Shown: one piece after another, positions 15,690 to 24,380 of the stretch | Numbering within the stretch: the stretch's first letter is position 1 | How the letters are laid out: each line of letters starts with the position of its first letter | Assembly (NCBI GenBank): GCA_028712505.1 | Contig: JAQTQC010000006.1 | Coordinates: 1 to 61,538 of the forward strand | Reading direction: 5' to 3' | Origin: Candidatus Omnitrophota bacterium | Lineage (GTDB): Bacteria > Omnitrophota > Gorgyraeia > Gygaellales > Profunditerraquicolaceae | Length of the DNA: 61,538 bases | Position numbers and translations under genes: made by a program | Notes under the pieces: model-generated | Databases searched by the model: none | Seen by the model: only the letters and a program-made list of their open reading frames with translations | Told to the model about the DNA's origin: nothing

Positions 15690-15908
15690 TTATCTCACCC
15701 TAAAAGTAATTCTCCCCCGACTTAAATCATAAGGAGAAAGTTCTAATTTTACCTTATCACCTGGAAGAATCCTAATAAAATTCATGCGCATCTTGCCTGA
15801 AACATGCGCTAAAACTACGTGCCCGTTTTCCAACTCCACCTTAAACATGGCATTAGGCAACGCCTCGATTATTTTACCTTCTGTTTCAATCAGTTCTTCT
15901 TTAGGCAT
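15690..15908 (-). CDS. infA: Translation initiation factor IF-1
   Basis: 72-residue S1-fold (OB) protein that binds the ribosomal A site during initiation. It is recognisable from [40 protein letters not shown] and [20 protein letters not shown]. The length is exactly that of the family. It is preceded by a 120-base gap, after map, that holds a dispersed palindromic element, and is followed 2 bases later by rpmJ. Confidence 0.98.
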   Translation of the reverse strand: MPKEELIETEGKIIEALPNAMFKVELENGHVVLAHVSGKMRMNFIRILPGDKVKLELSPYDLSRGRITFRVR

Positions 15909-15909
15909 T

Positions 15910-16013
15910 AAATGAGCGCTTAACTTACGAACACGATAGTGTTAGCAAGTTAATGCGCGAATTTATCCCGAGCTTACGCAGAAAATTTCTACGAAATTTT
16001 CAAGTACCTAAGC
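15910..16013. repeat. Dispersed palindromic element, copy 1
   Basis: It occupies most of the map-infA gap. The first palindrome has arms at 15916-15934 (GCGCTTAACTTACGAACAC) and 15939-15958 (GTGTTAGCAAGTTAATGCGC). After GAATTTATCCCG comes a second hairpin, GAAAATTT (15981-15988) with AAATTTTC (15994-16001), framed by GCTTA and TAAGC and then CCC and GGG. The same two-hairpin layout recurs at 21191, 42452 (inverted) and 53076. Confidence 0.75.
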
Positions 16014-16028
16014 AAGGGAACTTACTCA

Positions 16029-16772
16029 TTATGCTGTCAAAATGACCGGACCCTTATCGGTAACCGCTACCGTATGCTCAAAATGAGCTGAAGCCAAACC
16101 ATCTCTGGTTACCGCTGTCCAGCCGTTACTGGCTATGCAACATTGCCAGCCACCAAGGTTTACCATCGGCTCAATGGCTAAAACCATCCCGCTTTTTAAA
16201 AGCGGACCTAGATGTGCGGCTCCAAAATTCGGAATCTCAGGTTCTTCATGTAAGGCCTTACCAATTCCATGCCCGACAAAATTCCTAACCACTGAGAACC
16301 CATATTCCTCCACAAAACTCTGGATGCTATGAGAAATATCACTTAAATAATTCCCCGGACGTGCCTGTTTAATTCCCGCCTCCAGAGAATTTTTGGTTAC
16401 CTCGATCAGCTTTTTCTTATTTTCATCTACCTTGCCCACAGGCACGGTAACTGCCATATCCGAGAAATAACCTTTAAGATTAACGCCTAAATCTATACTT
16501 ACGATATCCCCTTCCAGAATCACCCTGGGGGACGGAATTCCATGAACAATCTCCTCATTCACGGAAATACAAGCTGTTGCCGGAAACCCCTTGTACCCTT
16601 TAAAAGCCGGAAGTGCATTTTCTTTAAGGATCAACTCCTCGCTTAAGAGATCGATATCCAGAGTAGTCAATCCCGGCCGTACGGATTTTTCTATTTTACG
16701 CATAACCGCTGAAAGAATCCGGCCGGAACGTTTTAACATCTGCAAATCTTCTTCCGACTTAATAGGAATCAC
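16029..16772 (-). CDS. map: Methionine aminopeptidase, type I
   Basis: 247-residue pita-bread-fold metalloprotease that removes N-terminal methionine from new proteins. The two-metal site is complete: SIDLGVNLKGYFSDMAVTVP (both Asp), GHGIGKALHEEPEIPN (His), LAIEPMVNLGG (Glu) and AHFEHTVAVTD (Glu). There is no N-terminal zinc-finger extension, so this is the basic type Ia form. The start codon is GTG at 16772, directly abutting the adk stop. The adk-map-infA order is typical of the distal spc cluster. Confidence 0.96.
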   Translation of the reverse strand: MIPIKSEEDLQMLKRSGRILSAVMRKIEKSVRPGLTTLDIDLLSEELILKENALPAFKGYKGFPATACISVNEEIVHGIPSPRVILEGDIVSIDLGVNLKGYFSDMAVTVPVGKVDENKKKLIEVTKNSLEAGIKQARPGNYLSDISHSIQSFVEEYGFSVVRNFVGHGIGKALHEEPEIPNFGAAHLGPLLKSGMVLAIEPMVNLGGWQCCIASNGWTAVTRDGLASAHFEHTVAVTDKGPVILTA

Positions 16773-17423
16773 TTAAACCTTAGTGCATAGCGAAATAATC
16801 TGCTCCAATACTTCCTGGGCATCTAAATCCGCATTCAAACTATGCAGTTTCTTTTGCTGCTCGTAATACTTTATCAAAGAAGCAACTTCATTCTTATAAA
16901 CTTCCAGGCGCTTACGCACCGTAGTTTCATTATCATCGGAACGCTGATACAACTCGCCATTACAATTATCGCATAACCCGCTAACCTTAGGAGGCATATT
17001 TATCTTATGGAAATTCGCTCCGCACTTAGAGCAAACCAACCTGCCGGTAAGCCTTTTGATAATCACCTCATCGCTTGTATTCAAATAAACTACCATATCT
17101 ACCGCAAGTTGCTTACCCGCCAATATCTCATCCAGGGTTTTAGCTTGGGACAAAGTCCTGGGATAACCGTCTAGGATGAAACCTTCTTTTATATCTGGAT
17201 TATTAAAACGCTGATCAAGCATTGAAGCCACTAAATCATCCGGTACCAGCAGCCCTTTATCCATGATACCTTTAGCTTCTTTACCCAAAGGAGTCCCGGC
17301 TTTAACATTCTGCCTTAGTATGTCCCCGGTGGATATATGAGGCAAGCTCAATCTCTCTGCCAGCCTTTTTGCCTGCGTACCTTTACCTGCTCCAGGTGGA
17401 CCTAAAAGAACTAGATACATCAT
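16773..17423 (-). CDS. adk: Adenylate kinase, long LID with zinc finger
   Basis: 216-residue adenylate kinase (ATP + AMP to 2 ADP). The P-loop is LLGPPGAGKGTQAKRLAERL, the AMP-binding region is STGDILRQNVKAGTPLG, and GFILDGYPRTLSQA follows. The LID domain (about residues 125-162) carries VCSKCGANFHKI and GLCDNCNGELYQR, four Cys in a zinc-finger arrangement as in Gram-positive and some deep-branching enzymes. The start ATG at 17423 overlaps the secY stop (4 bases), and a second ATG follows immediately; the GGGAGAAG just upstream favours the first. Confidence 0.96.
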   Translation of the reverse strand: MMYLVLLGPPGAGKGTQAKRLAERLSLPHISTGDILRQNVKAGTPLGKEAKGIMDKGLLVPDDLVASMLDQRFNNPDIKEGFILDGYPRTLSQAKTLDEILAGKQLAVDMVVYLNTSDEVIIKRLTGRLVCSKCGANFHKINMPPKVSGLCDNCNGELYQRSDDNETTVRKRLEVYKNEVASLIKYYEQQKKLHSLNADLDAQEVLEQIISLCTKV

Positions 17424-18766
17424 CTTCTCCCTTTGATATGACCGCTTTTAATAAAACCTTCGTAGTGATGCGTCAAAAGATGTGATTCAATCTGCTTTAG
17501 AGTATCCAGCATAACCCCAACGATAATTAAAATTCCAGTACCGCCAAAAAACGAAGCTACCAAATAAGGTATCTTAAGCCAGGCCATAATAAAATCCGGG
17601 AAGATTGCGATAACTGCGATAAAACTGGCACCGGCTAGAGTTATCCGGGTCATTACATAATCAAGAAACTCAGCAGTTGGCTTGCCCGGCCGTATTCCTG
17701 GGATAAACCCGCCGTATTTTTTCATATTTTCAGACAGGTCGTTAGGATTAAACACAATCGCCGTATAGAAATAACAGAAGAAGATTATCAAAAGAGCATA
17801 AATTACAGAATACAAAAACTGTCCGCGGATCAAACCTTGAGCTAAACGCTGAAATCCGGGATTCGGTATAAAAGAAGCCAAGGTTGCCGGAAAAAGTATG
17901 ATTGACTGCGCAAAGATAATTGCGATAACCCCGGAGGTATCGACTTTAAGCGGTATATAAGTACTCTGGCCTCCGTAAATCTTCCGGCCCACTATACGCC
18001 GGGCATATTGCACGGGGATCTTCCTCACCCCCTGAGTAATCATAATTACCGCAAAAACCACACCTACTAGCAATAAAGCCATAACCAGCAAGGTGATCGG
18101 TTGGATCTGCCTGCGGCTGGCAGCAAAAGGCGAAATTAAAACAAACAACTGGTTTAAAGCTGTAGGAATCCTGGAAATAATACCCGCGGTAATAACCAGG
18201 GATATGCCGTTTCCAATGCCGCGTTCCTGAATCTGCTCTCCCAACCACATGATAAAGATCGTCCCGGTAGTAAGTGTCAACACCGTCAAGATACGGAATC
18301 CCCATCCGGGATGCATGACAATCTGCAACCCCTCAAAACGAGCCGGATTCTCCAACCAAAGAGCGATAAAATAAGACTGAACAACCGAAAGCAAAACCGT
18401 TCCATAACGGGTAAATTGATTTATTTTCTCATATCCGGACTTTCCCTCTTTAGCCATTTTCTCAAAAGCCGGGATTACTGCAGTCAAAAGCTGCATAATA
18501 ATGGAAGATGAGATATATGGCATTATCCCCAGGGCAAATATGGTCAGACGCTCCATAGCGCCTCCAGAAAACATATTAATTATACCAAAGAGCGTACCGC
18601 CTTGAGTCTTGGCAATCCGGTTAAAGAAATCCGCTAAGGCTGCCCCATCTATACCGGGAGTAGGGATATAACAACCTACCCGGTAAATCGCAATAAGCGC
18701 ACCTGTAATGATCAGCCGTTTTTTTAAATCCGGGATTTTAAACGCATTAACCAGTGCGTTAAACAT
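17420..18766 (-). CDS. secY: Protein translocase channel subunit SecY
   Basis: 448-residue, ten-helix inner-membrane channel of the Sec translocon. The N-terminus KIPDLKKRLIITGALIAIYR and the plug region TPGIDGAALADFF are typical, as are INMFSGGAMERLTIFALGIM, GNGISLVITAGI, the cytoplasmic loop with VQYARRIVGRKIYGGQSTYI, and the C-terminal FGGTGILIIVGVMLDTLKQI. Its partner SecE is at 42138-42329 and the accessory SecDF at 47657-49858. It overlaps rplO by 8 bases and adk by 4. Confidence 0.97.
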   Translation of the reverse strand: MFNALVNAFKIPDLKKRLIITGALIAIYRVGCYIPTPGIDGAALADFFNRIAKTQGGTLFGIINMFSGGAMERLTIFALGIMPYISSSIIMQLLTAVIPAFEKMAKEGKSGYEKINQFTRYGTVLLSVVQSYFIALWLENPARFEGLQIVMHPGWGFRILTVLTLTTGTIFIMWLGEQIQERGIGNGISLVITAGIISRIPTALNQLFVLISPFAASRRQIQPITLLVMALLLVGVVFAVIMITQGVRKIPVQYARRIVGRKIYGGQSTYIPLKVDTSGVIAIIFAQSIILFPATLASFIPNPGFQRLAQGLIRGQFLYSVIYALLIIFFCYFYTAIVFNPNDLSENMKKYGGFIPGIRPGKPTAEFLDYVMTRITLAGASFIAVIAIFPDFIMAWLKIPYLVASFFGGTGILIIVGVMLDTLKQIESHLLTHHYEGFIKSGHIKGRR

Positions 18767-19316
18767 TTATGATTTCTACTTTACCGCCGGCGTTAACAAT
18801 CTCAGCTGCCGCGCGCTTAGAAAACGCATGCGCCTGTATAGTCAAGGCATTCTTGATACTGCCGTTTCCTAATATTTTAATTAGAGCGTTTTCATCGCGG
18901 ATGAAACCATTATCCTTTAAAACTTGAGGCGTAACTACAGTTTCTTTGATCGAACTCAAGTCTTCTATATTAACAATCTGATATATTTTCTTAAAGTTGC
19001 TCACAAAACCCCGTTTGGGCATCTTGCGGATAAGCGGAGATTGACCTCCCTCAAAACCCAAATAAAAATGCCTGCCGGCACGCGAGGTTTGACCTTTGCT
19101 TCCACGCGTAGATGTTTTACCATGCCCGGATTTAGGACCGCGCCCCAGGTATTTTCTTTTCTTATGAGAGCCAAACGGACGCTTAAGATTATGCAAGGCA
19201 AGCGAACTTACTTCAATCTTTTCCTCTGTTCTTTCTGAGGCGACCTTCTTGACCACCGGCTTCTTAACTGTCGGCTTCTTGATTATTTTCTCACTATTGT
19301 TTTTTTTCTCTTTCAT
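18759..19316 (-). CDS. rplO: 50S ribosomal protein L15 with N-terminal extension
   Basis: 185 residues, about 40 more than usual. The normal L15 begins near residue 40 (LALHNLKRPFGSHKKRKYLG, then RGPKSGHGKTSTRGSKGQ) and ends with AEIVNAGGKVEIINV. In front is a Lys/Val/Pro-rich leader (KKPTVKKPVVKKV) probably without fixed structure. The next in-frame candidate start is a TTG near the canonical N-terminus, so the extension is likely but not certain. The expected rpmD (L30) gene between rpsE and rplO is absent: only one base separates them. Confidence 0.94.
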   Translation of the reverse strand: MKEKKNNSEKIIKKPTVKKPVVKKVASERTEEKIEVSSLALHNLKRPFGSHKKRKYLGRGPKSGHGKTSTRGSKGQTSRAGRHFYLGFEGGQSPLIRKMPKRGFVSNFKKIYQIVNIEDLSSIKETVVTPQVLKDNGFIRDENALIKILGNGSIKNALTIQAHAFSKRAAAEIVNAGGKVEIINV

Positions 19317-19317
19317 T

Positions 19318-19770
19318 TTATTCTTTAAGGCTCCTTAGACCTTGCATCGTAGCCTTGATTACATTAATTGGATTATTGGATTTTAAGCACTTAGTAAGGA
19401 TGTCTTTGATCCCGGCAGCTTCGCAAATCGCGCGTACCGGTCCGGCAGCAATAACCCCTGTTCCTTCCGATGCTGGCTTAAGCATAACGCTTGCTGCGCC
19501 GAACTTACCGACGATACCATGAGGAATAGTTGACCCCTCCATAGGGATGTTAAAAAGACTCTTTTTTGCCTTGGTCAAGGACTTACGGATAGCCTCGGCA
19601 ACTTCATTGGCTTTATCCAAAGCAAAACCCACCTTGCCTTTACCGTCTCCGACAACCACTAAGGCGCTAAAGTGCAGCTTCTTACCACCCTTGGTTACCT
19701 TGGTAACCCGGTTTATACTGATTACCTTTTCAACTAAATCCGACTGCTGTGCAATATTTAATTCACGCAT
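19318..19770 (-). CDS. rpsE: 30S ribosomal protein S5
   Basis: 150 residues. The N-terminal double-stranded-RNA-binding domain has [20 protein letters not shown] and [20 protein letters not shown], then the conserved [20 protein letters not shown] and the C-terminal [20 protein letters not shown]. It helps shape the decoding site and mRNA entry. It has no unusual insert. It starts 3 bases after rplR and runs straight into rplO. Confidence 0.97.
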   Translation of the reverse strand: MRELNIAQQSDLVEKVISINRVTKVTKGGKKLHFSALVVVGDGKGKVGFALDKANEVAEAIRKSLTKAKKSLFNIPMEGSTIPHGIVGKFGAASVMLKPASEGTGVIAAGPVRAICEAAGIKDILTKCLKSNNPINVIKATMQGLRSLKE

Positions 19771-19773
19771 AAT

Positions 19774-20133
19774 TTAAAACTCCATTCCACCTTTTCTTAA
19801 TGCCTCGGCAAAAGATTTGATCCTGCCATGATAAAGATAACCCGCCCGGTCAAAAATAACCTTGCTAATCCCCTTCTCTTTTGCGGTCTTAGCGAAAAAC
19901 TCTCCAAAAAGAGCAGATGATTTCAGGTTTCCGGCTGAAGGAAACTTTTGTTTTAAGGTTTTATCTTTAGTAGAAAGTGAAAATAAAACCTTGGCACAAG
20001 TATCATCCAAAACCTGCGCAGAGATATTTTTTAAAGAACGGTGTACAACCAAACGCGGCTTCTCCGGCGTACCCGCCATCTTCATCTTAATTCTTTTATG
20101 CCTCTTTAACCTTAATTCTTCTTTTTTTCTCAT
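19774..20133 (-). CDS. rplR: 50S ribosomal protein L18
   Basis: 119 residues, standard length. The basic N-terminus RLKRHKRIKMKMAGTPEKPR and LVVHRSLKNISAQVLDD are typical, and VIFDRAGYLYHGRIKSFAEA is the C-terminal family signature. L18 binds 5S rRNA and carries it into the large subunit together with L5. It lies one base after rplF and 3 bases before rpsE. Confidence 0.97.
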   Translation of the reverse strand: MRKKEELRLKRHKRIKMKMAGTPEKPRLVVHRSLKNISAQVLDDTCAKVLFSLSTKDKTLKQKFPSAGNLKSSALFGEFFAKTAKEKGISKVIFDRAGYLYHGRIKSFAEALRKGGMEF

Positions 20134-20134
20134 T

Positions 20135-20680
20135 TTATTTTCCCGTAGCCTGCGCCTTTCCTACTTTCTTTTTAACATGCTCACCTGCATAACGTATCCC
20201 TTTGCCCTTATAAGGCTCAGGCGGATAAATCGAACGGATCTCAGCGGCCATCTTTCCAATCAACTCTTTATCTACACTCTTTAAGATTACCTGTGTAGGT
20301 TTGGGAGTCTCAATCTTTACACCCGAAGGTATAGAGATGTTCACCGGATGGGAAAACCCCAAAGCCATATTCAACTTGTCTCCGGCTACCGCGGCTTTAA
20401 AACCTACCCCCTGAATCTCAAGCTCCTTGACATATCCTTCAGTTACACCCTTGACCATATTTACAATCAGGGCACGGAAAAGTCCATGCATAGATCTATC
20501 TACTTTCGTATCAGATACCCTTTTAACAAAAAGTTGACTATCCTTAATTTCTATGCTGATACGATCGGATAACTTACGGCTGATCTTGCCTTTCGGTCCT
20601 TCAACAAAAACTACCCCATCCTTAACTTCAATTTTTACTTCCTTTGGTATTACTACCAGCTTTTTCCCGATTCTAGACAT
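20135..20680 (-). CDS. rplF: 50S ribosomal protein L6
   Basis: 181 residues, two L6 repeats of about 80 residues. MSRIGKKLVVIPKEVKIEVK opens the first; the second ends with the family signature PPEPYKGKGIRYAGEHVKKK. L6 sits next to the sarcin-ricin loop near the factor-binding site. It begins after a 101-base gap following rpsH that contains two GC-rich hairpins. Confidence 0.97.
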   Translation of the reverse strand: MSRIGKKLVVIPKEVKIEVKDGVVFVEGPKGKISRKLSDRISIEIKDSQLFVKRVSDTKVDRSMHGLFRALIVNMVKGVTEGYVKELEIQGVGFKAAVAGDKLNMALGFSHPVNISIPSGVKIETPKPTQVILKSVDKELIGKMAAEIRSIYPPEPYKGKGIRYAGEHVKKKVGKAQATGK

Positions 20681-20716
20681 TTATTTTTTCCTCAAATAGA
20701 GGACACCCGCACAACT

Positions 20717-20763
20717 TGCGCTGACCTGCGCACACCAACGCAATCCCTTATTAGCGTTGGGTG
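20717..20763. repeat. Two hairpins in the rpsH-rplF gap
   Basis: The 101-base gap holds TGCGC (20717-20721) pairing with GCGCA (20728-20732), then CACCAACGC (20733-20741) pairing with GCGTTGGGTG (20754-20763) with one bulged base. It has no U-run, so it is not a standard terminator. It may be a processing or regulatory structure, or a degenerate copy of the dispersed palindromic element. Confidence 0.5.
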
Positions 20764-20781
20764 CCATAAGCGCGGGGCGCC

Positions 20782-21177
20782 TTACCAAACATATCCGATA
20801 ACTTCCCCGCCTATACTCTTTTCCCTGGCTTCTTTATCGGTAACTACACCTTGAGATGTTGAAATAATCGCCAATCCCCTGCCTCTTAAAACTGAAGGCA
20901 CCTTTTTTCCTGGAACATAAACCCTCAATCCGGGTTTAGAAATACGCTTTAAGTTACGAATAGCCGATTTTCCAGCAGTATACTTTAGATAAACCCTGAC
21001 CACCCCCTGCTTTTTATCTTCAATCAGCTTAAAATTATCAATATACCCGTTATCTTTAAGTATAGCTATAATTGATTTTATATTATTAGATGCCGGCAAA
21101 TCCACAACATCTCTCTTGATAATGATAGCGTTGCGTATAATCGTAAAAACATCTGCAATTAAATCTGTTCTTGACAT
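20782..21177 (-). CDS. rpsH: 30S ribosomal protein S8
   Basis: 131 residues. The N-terminal domain begins MSRTDLIADVFTIIRNAI; the C-terminal domain has the signature GLAIISTSQGVVTDKEAREK and ends IGGEVIGYVW. S8 binds the central domain of 16S rRNA and in E. coli also represses the spc operon by binding its mRNA. Such a site cannot be recognised here by eye. It is flanked on both sides by gaps of about 100 bases that hold palindromes. Confidence 0.97.
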   Translation of the reverse strand: MSRTDLIADVFTIIRNAIIIKRDVVDLPASNNIKSIIAILKDNGYIDNFKLIEDKKQGVVRVYLKYTAGKSAIRNLKRISKPGLRVYVPGKKVPSVLRGRGLAIISTSQGVVTDKEAREKSIGGEVIGYVW

Positions 21178-21190
21178 TTAACCCCCATTT

Positions 21191-21271
21191 TAATGAACAT
21201 TTGACTTACGAACGCGACAGTGTGAGTAAGTCAATGCGTGAATTAATACTTTGCCGAACAGGCAAAGTATT
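21191..21271. repeat. Dispersed palindromic element, copy 2
   Basis: It fills the rpsN-rpsH gap. The first palindrome has arms TTGACTTAC (21201-21209) and GTAAGTCAA (21226-21234), around a CGAACGCGACAGTGTGA-type core; the second is a perfect 11-bp hairpin, AATACTTTGCC (21245-21255) with GGCAAAGTATT (21261-21271). Between them is the family's TGCGTGAATTAAT segment. It has the same layout as copy 1. Confidence 0.75.
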
Positions 21272-21277
21272 TCGTAT

Positions 21278-21463
21278 CTACCAACTCGCCTTTTTCACAC
21301 CAGGGATAAGCCCCTGCCAGGCCAGTTCCCGGAAACAAATCCTGCAAAGTTGGAACCTTCTTAAGTAACCATTACTCCTTCCGCAAATTGAACAGCGGTT
21401 ATATTTGCGGGTTGAAAATTTTGCCGGCCTTTTCCATCTAGCGATTTGAGAATTCTTTGCCAT
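21278..21463 (-). CDS. rpsN: 30S ribosomal protein S14, zinc-binding type Z
   Basis: 61 residues, the short S14 form. It contains [20 protein letters not shown] with a following Cys (ICF), giving the Cys-x2-Cys and Cys-x2-Cys zinc ribbon, then [16 protein letters not shown] at the C-terminus. The long zinc-free S14 of proteobacteria is not seen. It lies 2 bases after rplE. Confidence 0.97.
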   Translation of the reverse strand: MAKNSQIARWKRPAKFSTRKYNRCSICGRSNGYLRRFQLCRICFRELAWQGLIPGVKKASW

Positions 21464-21465
21464 TA

Positions 21466-22017
21466 TTATTCCTTATCCTTAAAGGGCATACCAAAATATT
21501 TTAGCATCGCCCTTGCCTGATCGACACTCTTGGCGTTTTTAATCACAAAGGTAATATCCATGCCCTGAGTACGGGTAATCTTATCATATTCAATCTCCGG
21601 GAATATTATCTGCTCGCTTAACCCCAAGGTGTAATTATTCGCCTTGTCAAAAGAATCCCGGGAGACACCACGGAAATCACGGATACGCGGTAAAGAAACA
21701 TTTAACAAGCGATCCATAAACTCATACATCATAGCTTTTCTTAAAGTCACCTTTACCCCGACTGCCTGGCCCTGCCTGACTTTAAAATTAGCGATTGCTT
21801 TCTTTGCTCTGCGGACAATCGGTTTCTGTCCAGTTATATTGGCCAATTCCTCAGCGGCTTTTTCCAACATCTTAATATCCTGAGTACCTTCGCCGATCCC
21901 CATATTCACTACAATTTTAACTACTGCAGGCACAGCCATTTTATTCTTGATCTTAAAATCCTGCATCAGCTTTGGCGCAATCTCGTTTCTGTATTTTTCT
22001 AATAGTCTTGGAATCAT
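21466..22017 (-). CDS. rplE: 50S ribosomal protein L5
   Basis: 183 residues, standard. [20 protein letters not shown] is the N-terminus; [54 protein letters not shown] and [15 protein letters not shown] are family motifs. L5 binds 5S rRNA and contacts P-site tRNA. A 61-base pyrimidine-rich (plus strand) gap with no clear structure separates it from rplX. Confidence 0.98.
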   Translation of the reverse strand: MIPRLLEKYRNEIAPKLMQDFKIKNKMAVPAVVKIVVNMGIGEGTQDIKMLEKAAEELANITGQKPIVRRAKKAIANFKVRQGQAVGVKVTLRKAMMYEFMDRLLNVSLPRIRDFRGVSRDSFDKANNYTLGLSEQIIFPEIEYDKITRTQGMDITFVIKNAKSVDQARAMLKYFGMPFKDKE

Positions 22018-22078
22018 CTTTTCCTTTATTCTGTCAAACTCTTGCGTTTTACCTATATCTACCTACTATATACCTTCC

Positions 22079-22390
22079 TTACAGTGCCCCTTTACAACTC
22101 TTGCAAAACCTGGATTTTGTACCGTCCTTTAATATCATTACCCCTATGCGGCTGGGTTTAGAGCAATGCTTACAGAAAAGCATAAGGTTAGAAATACTCA
22201 CCGGCATTTCAATCGATACTATCCCGCCTTTTTGATCCTGGCGGCTCTGACGCTTATGTTTTTTAGCAAGATTTAAACCTTCGACTAAAGCCCGCGCGCC
22301 ATCCTCAATCACATTGATTACCTTACCCTGCTTGCCTTTGTCCTTACCTTTAATTATCTGGACGATATCATTCTTTTTGATTTTTTGCAT
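22079..22390 (-). CDS. rplX: 50S ribosomal protein L24 with zinc-ribbon C-terminus
   Basis: 103 residues. The N-terminal KOW motif reads KNDIVQIIKGKDKGKQGKVI. The second half carries SNLMLFCKHCSKPSRIGVMI and SRFCKSCKGAL, two Cys-x2-Cys pairs, so this is the zinc-binding version of L24. L24 is an early assembly initiator of the large subunit. Its ATG shares one base with the rplN stop. Confidence 0.97.
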   Translation of the reverse strand: MQKIKKNDIVQIIKGKDKGKQGKVINVIEDGARALVEGLNLAKKHKRQSRQDQKGGIVSIEMPVSISNLMLFCKHCSKPSRIGVMILKDGTKSRFCKSCKGAL

Positions 22391-22758
22391 TAAATTACCT
22401 CTGGTGCTAAAGAAATTATTTTATTAAAATTTCTGTCCCTTAACTCACGGGCAACCGGCCCGAATACGCGCGTACCCCGGGGATTATCTTTTTCGTCGAT
22501 AATCACTATGGCATTACGGTCAAAGCGCAATATCGAACCATCCGCTCTTCTTATGTCATGCTTAGTACGAACAATTACCGCCCGGGCTTTCTCGCCCTTT
22601 TTTACCGCCGCCCCAGGTATGGATTCCTTGATGTTCACATTAATCACATCCCCGATCTCGGCATTAAAACTTCCCTTCTTGCCTAAGGTAGCGATCATTG
22701 CCGCCCTGCGCGCACCGGTATTATCCGCAACATCCAAAATAGTACGTAGTTGAATCAT
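22390..22758 (-). CDS. rplN: 50S ribosomal protein L14
   Basis: 122 residues, exactly the usual length. [20 protein letters not shown], the signature [20 protein letters not shown] and [20 protein letters not shown] are all present. L14 forms an intersubunit bridge and is the docking site of the silencing factor RsfS. It abuts rpsQ without a spacer. Confidence 0.98.
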   Translation of the reverse strand: MIQLRTILDVADNTGARRAAMIATLGKKGSFNAEIGDVINVNIKESIPGAAVKKGEKARAVIVRTKHDIRRADGSILRFDRNAIVIIDEKDNPRGTRVFGPVARELRDRNFNKIISLAPEVI

Positions 22759-23037
22759 TTATGCAATCTCCTCGGGAGTAATCTCAACCTTATGGAACTT
22801 CTTTAATACTTCCTTAACGATGAAACGCTTATCTTTTGACAAAGGGCGACTTTCAACAATCCTTACCGTATCCCCCAGCTTTGCAATGCCCTTTTCATCA
22901 TGAGCCTTGAATTTATTATGCAGCTTTACCGTCTTAGAATATTTCGCATGCCTGCCTAAATGCATGGTCCTTACAACTACAGTCTTCTGCATCTTGTCGC
23001 TAATCACCACTCCGCTAAACTCTTTTTGCCTACCCAT
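22759..23037 (-). CDS. rpsQ: 30S ribosomal protein S17
   Basis: 92-residue OB-fold protein binding the 5' domain of 16S rRNA. FSGVVISDKMQKTVVVRTMH and GDTVRIVESRPLSKDKRFIV are the family motifs. The length is normal with a short Glu-rich tail. It starts one base after rpmC. Confidence 0.97.
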   Translation of the reverse strand: MGRQKEFSGVVISDKMQKTVVVRTMHLGRHAKYSKTVKLHNKFKAHDEKGIAKLGDTVRIVESRPLSKDKRFIVKEVLKKFHKVEITPEEIA

Positions 23038-23038
23038 C

Positions 23039-23230
23039 TTATTTATCTTTCTTCTCTTTTAAGATTGTCCTGATCCGAGCAATATCCTGTCTAATCAAGC
23101 CAAACTTGTGCGGTTTCTCTACGCTGCCCGTATAACGCTGAGCATTCAACTTGGCTAACTCGTCATACAAAGCCTTCTCTTTTACCAACAACTCATCTTC
23201 CGATAAATTTCTCAACTCTTCTGTTTTCAT
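23039..23230 (-). CDS. rpmC: 50S ribosomal protein L29
   Basis: 63-residue helical hairpin protein at the tunnel exit, next to L23, where SRP and trigger factor dock. It is recognised from [20 protein letters not shown] and [20 protein letters not shown]. Its place between rplP and rpsQ, with single-base gaps on each side, is the standard order. Confidence 0.96.
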   Translation of the reverse strand: MKTEELRNLSEDELLVKEKALYDELAKLNAQRYTGSVEKPHKFGLIRQDIARIRTILKEKKDK

Positions 23231-23231
23231 A

Positions 23232-23648
23232 TTATTTATGTGCCCTGGTTACAAATTTAGTACGTAGAGGGATCTTGAAAGCCGCCATGCGAAAACAAGC
23301 CTTGGCATATTCCTCGGGAACCCCACCTAACTCAAAAAGGATACGGCCTCTTTTAACCACGCAAACCCAATGGTCGAGATCCCCTTTTCCTTTACCCATA
23401 CGCACTTCTGCCGGTTTCTTGGTTATAGATTTATCCGGAAAGATCCTGATCCAAAGCTTACCGCCCTTATGCAACTGACGCGCCAGAATAACGCGCACCG
23501 CTTCAATCTGGTTGTTCTTGACCCAGCCATTCTCCAATGACTTTAAACCGAATTCCCCATAAGACAAATACGCTCCGCTGGTGGCTATCCCGCGCCTTTG
23601 CCCTTTTTGCAATTTACGATACTTAACCCTTTTTGGCATTAAAACCAT
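23232..23648 (-). CDS. rplP: 50S ribosomal protein L16
   Basis: 138 residues. [57 protein letters not shown] and [20 protein letters not shown] are classic L16. The first ATG is at 23648 and another, matching the usual family start, is at 23639. L16 organises the A-site tRNA corridor. It lies 24 bases after rpsC. Confidence 0.97.
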   Translation of the reverse strand: MVLMPKRVKYRKLQKGQRRGIATSGAYLSYGEFGLKSLENGWVKNNQIEAVRVILARQLHKGGKLWIRIFPDKSITKKPAEVRMGKGKGDLDHWVCVVKRGRILFELGGVPEEYAKACFRMAAFKIPLRTKFVTRAHK

Positions 23649-23672
23649 ATCTTACTACTCCTAACTCTAGTA

Positions 23673-24377
23673 TTATCTCTGAGGCCTGAACTGTTCTTTT
23701 GACTGCTGTTGCTGGCCTGCTGTCTTTGTCTCTTCCTGTATGAATTGTTTACCTAAAACATCGCCTTTATAAATCCAAACCTTAACCCCGATCAAACCAT
23801 AAGTAGTCAGGGCTTCGGCAAAACCATAATCAATATCCGCACGCAAAGTCTGTAAAGGAACCGAACCAATCTTATAAGTTTCCCTGCGCCCCATCTCTGC
23901 GCCATTAAGCCGGCCAGAGCAACTTACCCTTATCCCTTTTACCCCAGAGGCGATAGACTGTTCCATAGCCCTTTTAACAGCACGGCGAAAAGCAATCCTC
24001 TTTTCCTGCTGCAAGGCGATATTCTCAGCTACCAATTGCGCATCCCAAGCAGGATTATTTATTTCATGTATATCTATAGAAAGTTCATTCTTGACCAAAC
24101 TGTTTAGATCTGAACGCAGACGCTCAATATCCGAACCATGCCGACCGATAATAATTCCCGGGCGGGCGGAGAATATGCGGATCCTGATTTTCTCCGCTAA
24201 TCTCTCAACAACAATCTTGGAAATCGCTGCCTGCTTGAATTTACTTTTGATGAATTTTCTGATCTTAACATCCTGCTGGATAAAAAGAGGAAAATCTTTG
24301 GCTTTGGCAAACCAACGCGAATTCCACTGTCTTATAAAACCAATCCTTAATACCAAAGGACTTACTTTATGACCCAT
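23673..24377 (-). CDS. rpsC: 30S ribosomal protein S3
   Basis: 234 residues. The N-terminus MGHKVSPLVLRIGFIRQWNS, the KH domain FSARPGIIIGRHGSDIERLR and the C-terminal GVKGIRVSCSGRLNGAEMGR, TYGLIGVKVWIYKGDVL are typical. A Gln-rich tail of about 25 residues follows. S3 with S4 and S5 forms the mRNA entry helicase site. It starts 3 bases after rplV. Confidence 0.97.
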   Translation of the reverse strand: MGHKVSPLVLRIGFIRQWNSRWFAKAKDFPLFIQQDVKIRKFIKSKFKQAAISKIVVERLAEKIRIRIFSARPGIIIGRHGSDIERLRSDLNSLVKNELSIDIHEINNPAWDAQLVAENIALQQEKRIAFRRAVKRAMEQSIASGVKGIRVSCSGRLNGAEMGRRETYKIGSVPLQTLRADIDYGFAEALTTYGLIGVKVWIYKGDVLGKQFIQEETKTAGQQQQSKEQFRPQR

Positions 24378-24380
24378 AAA

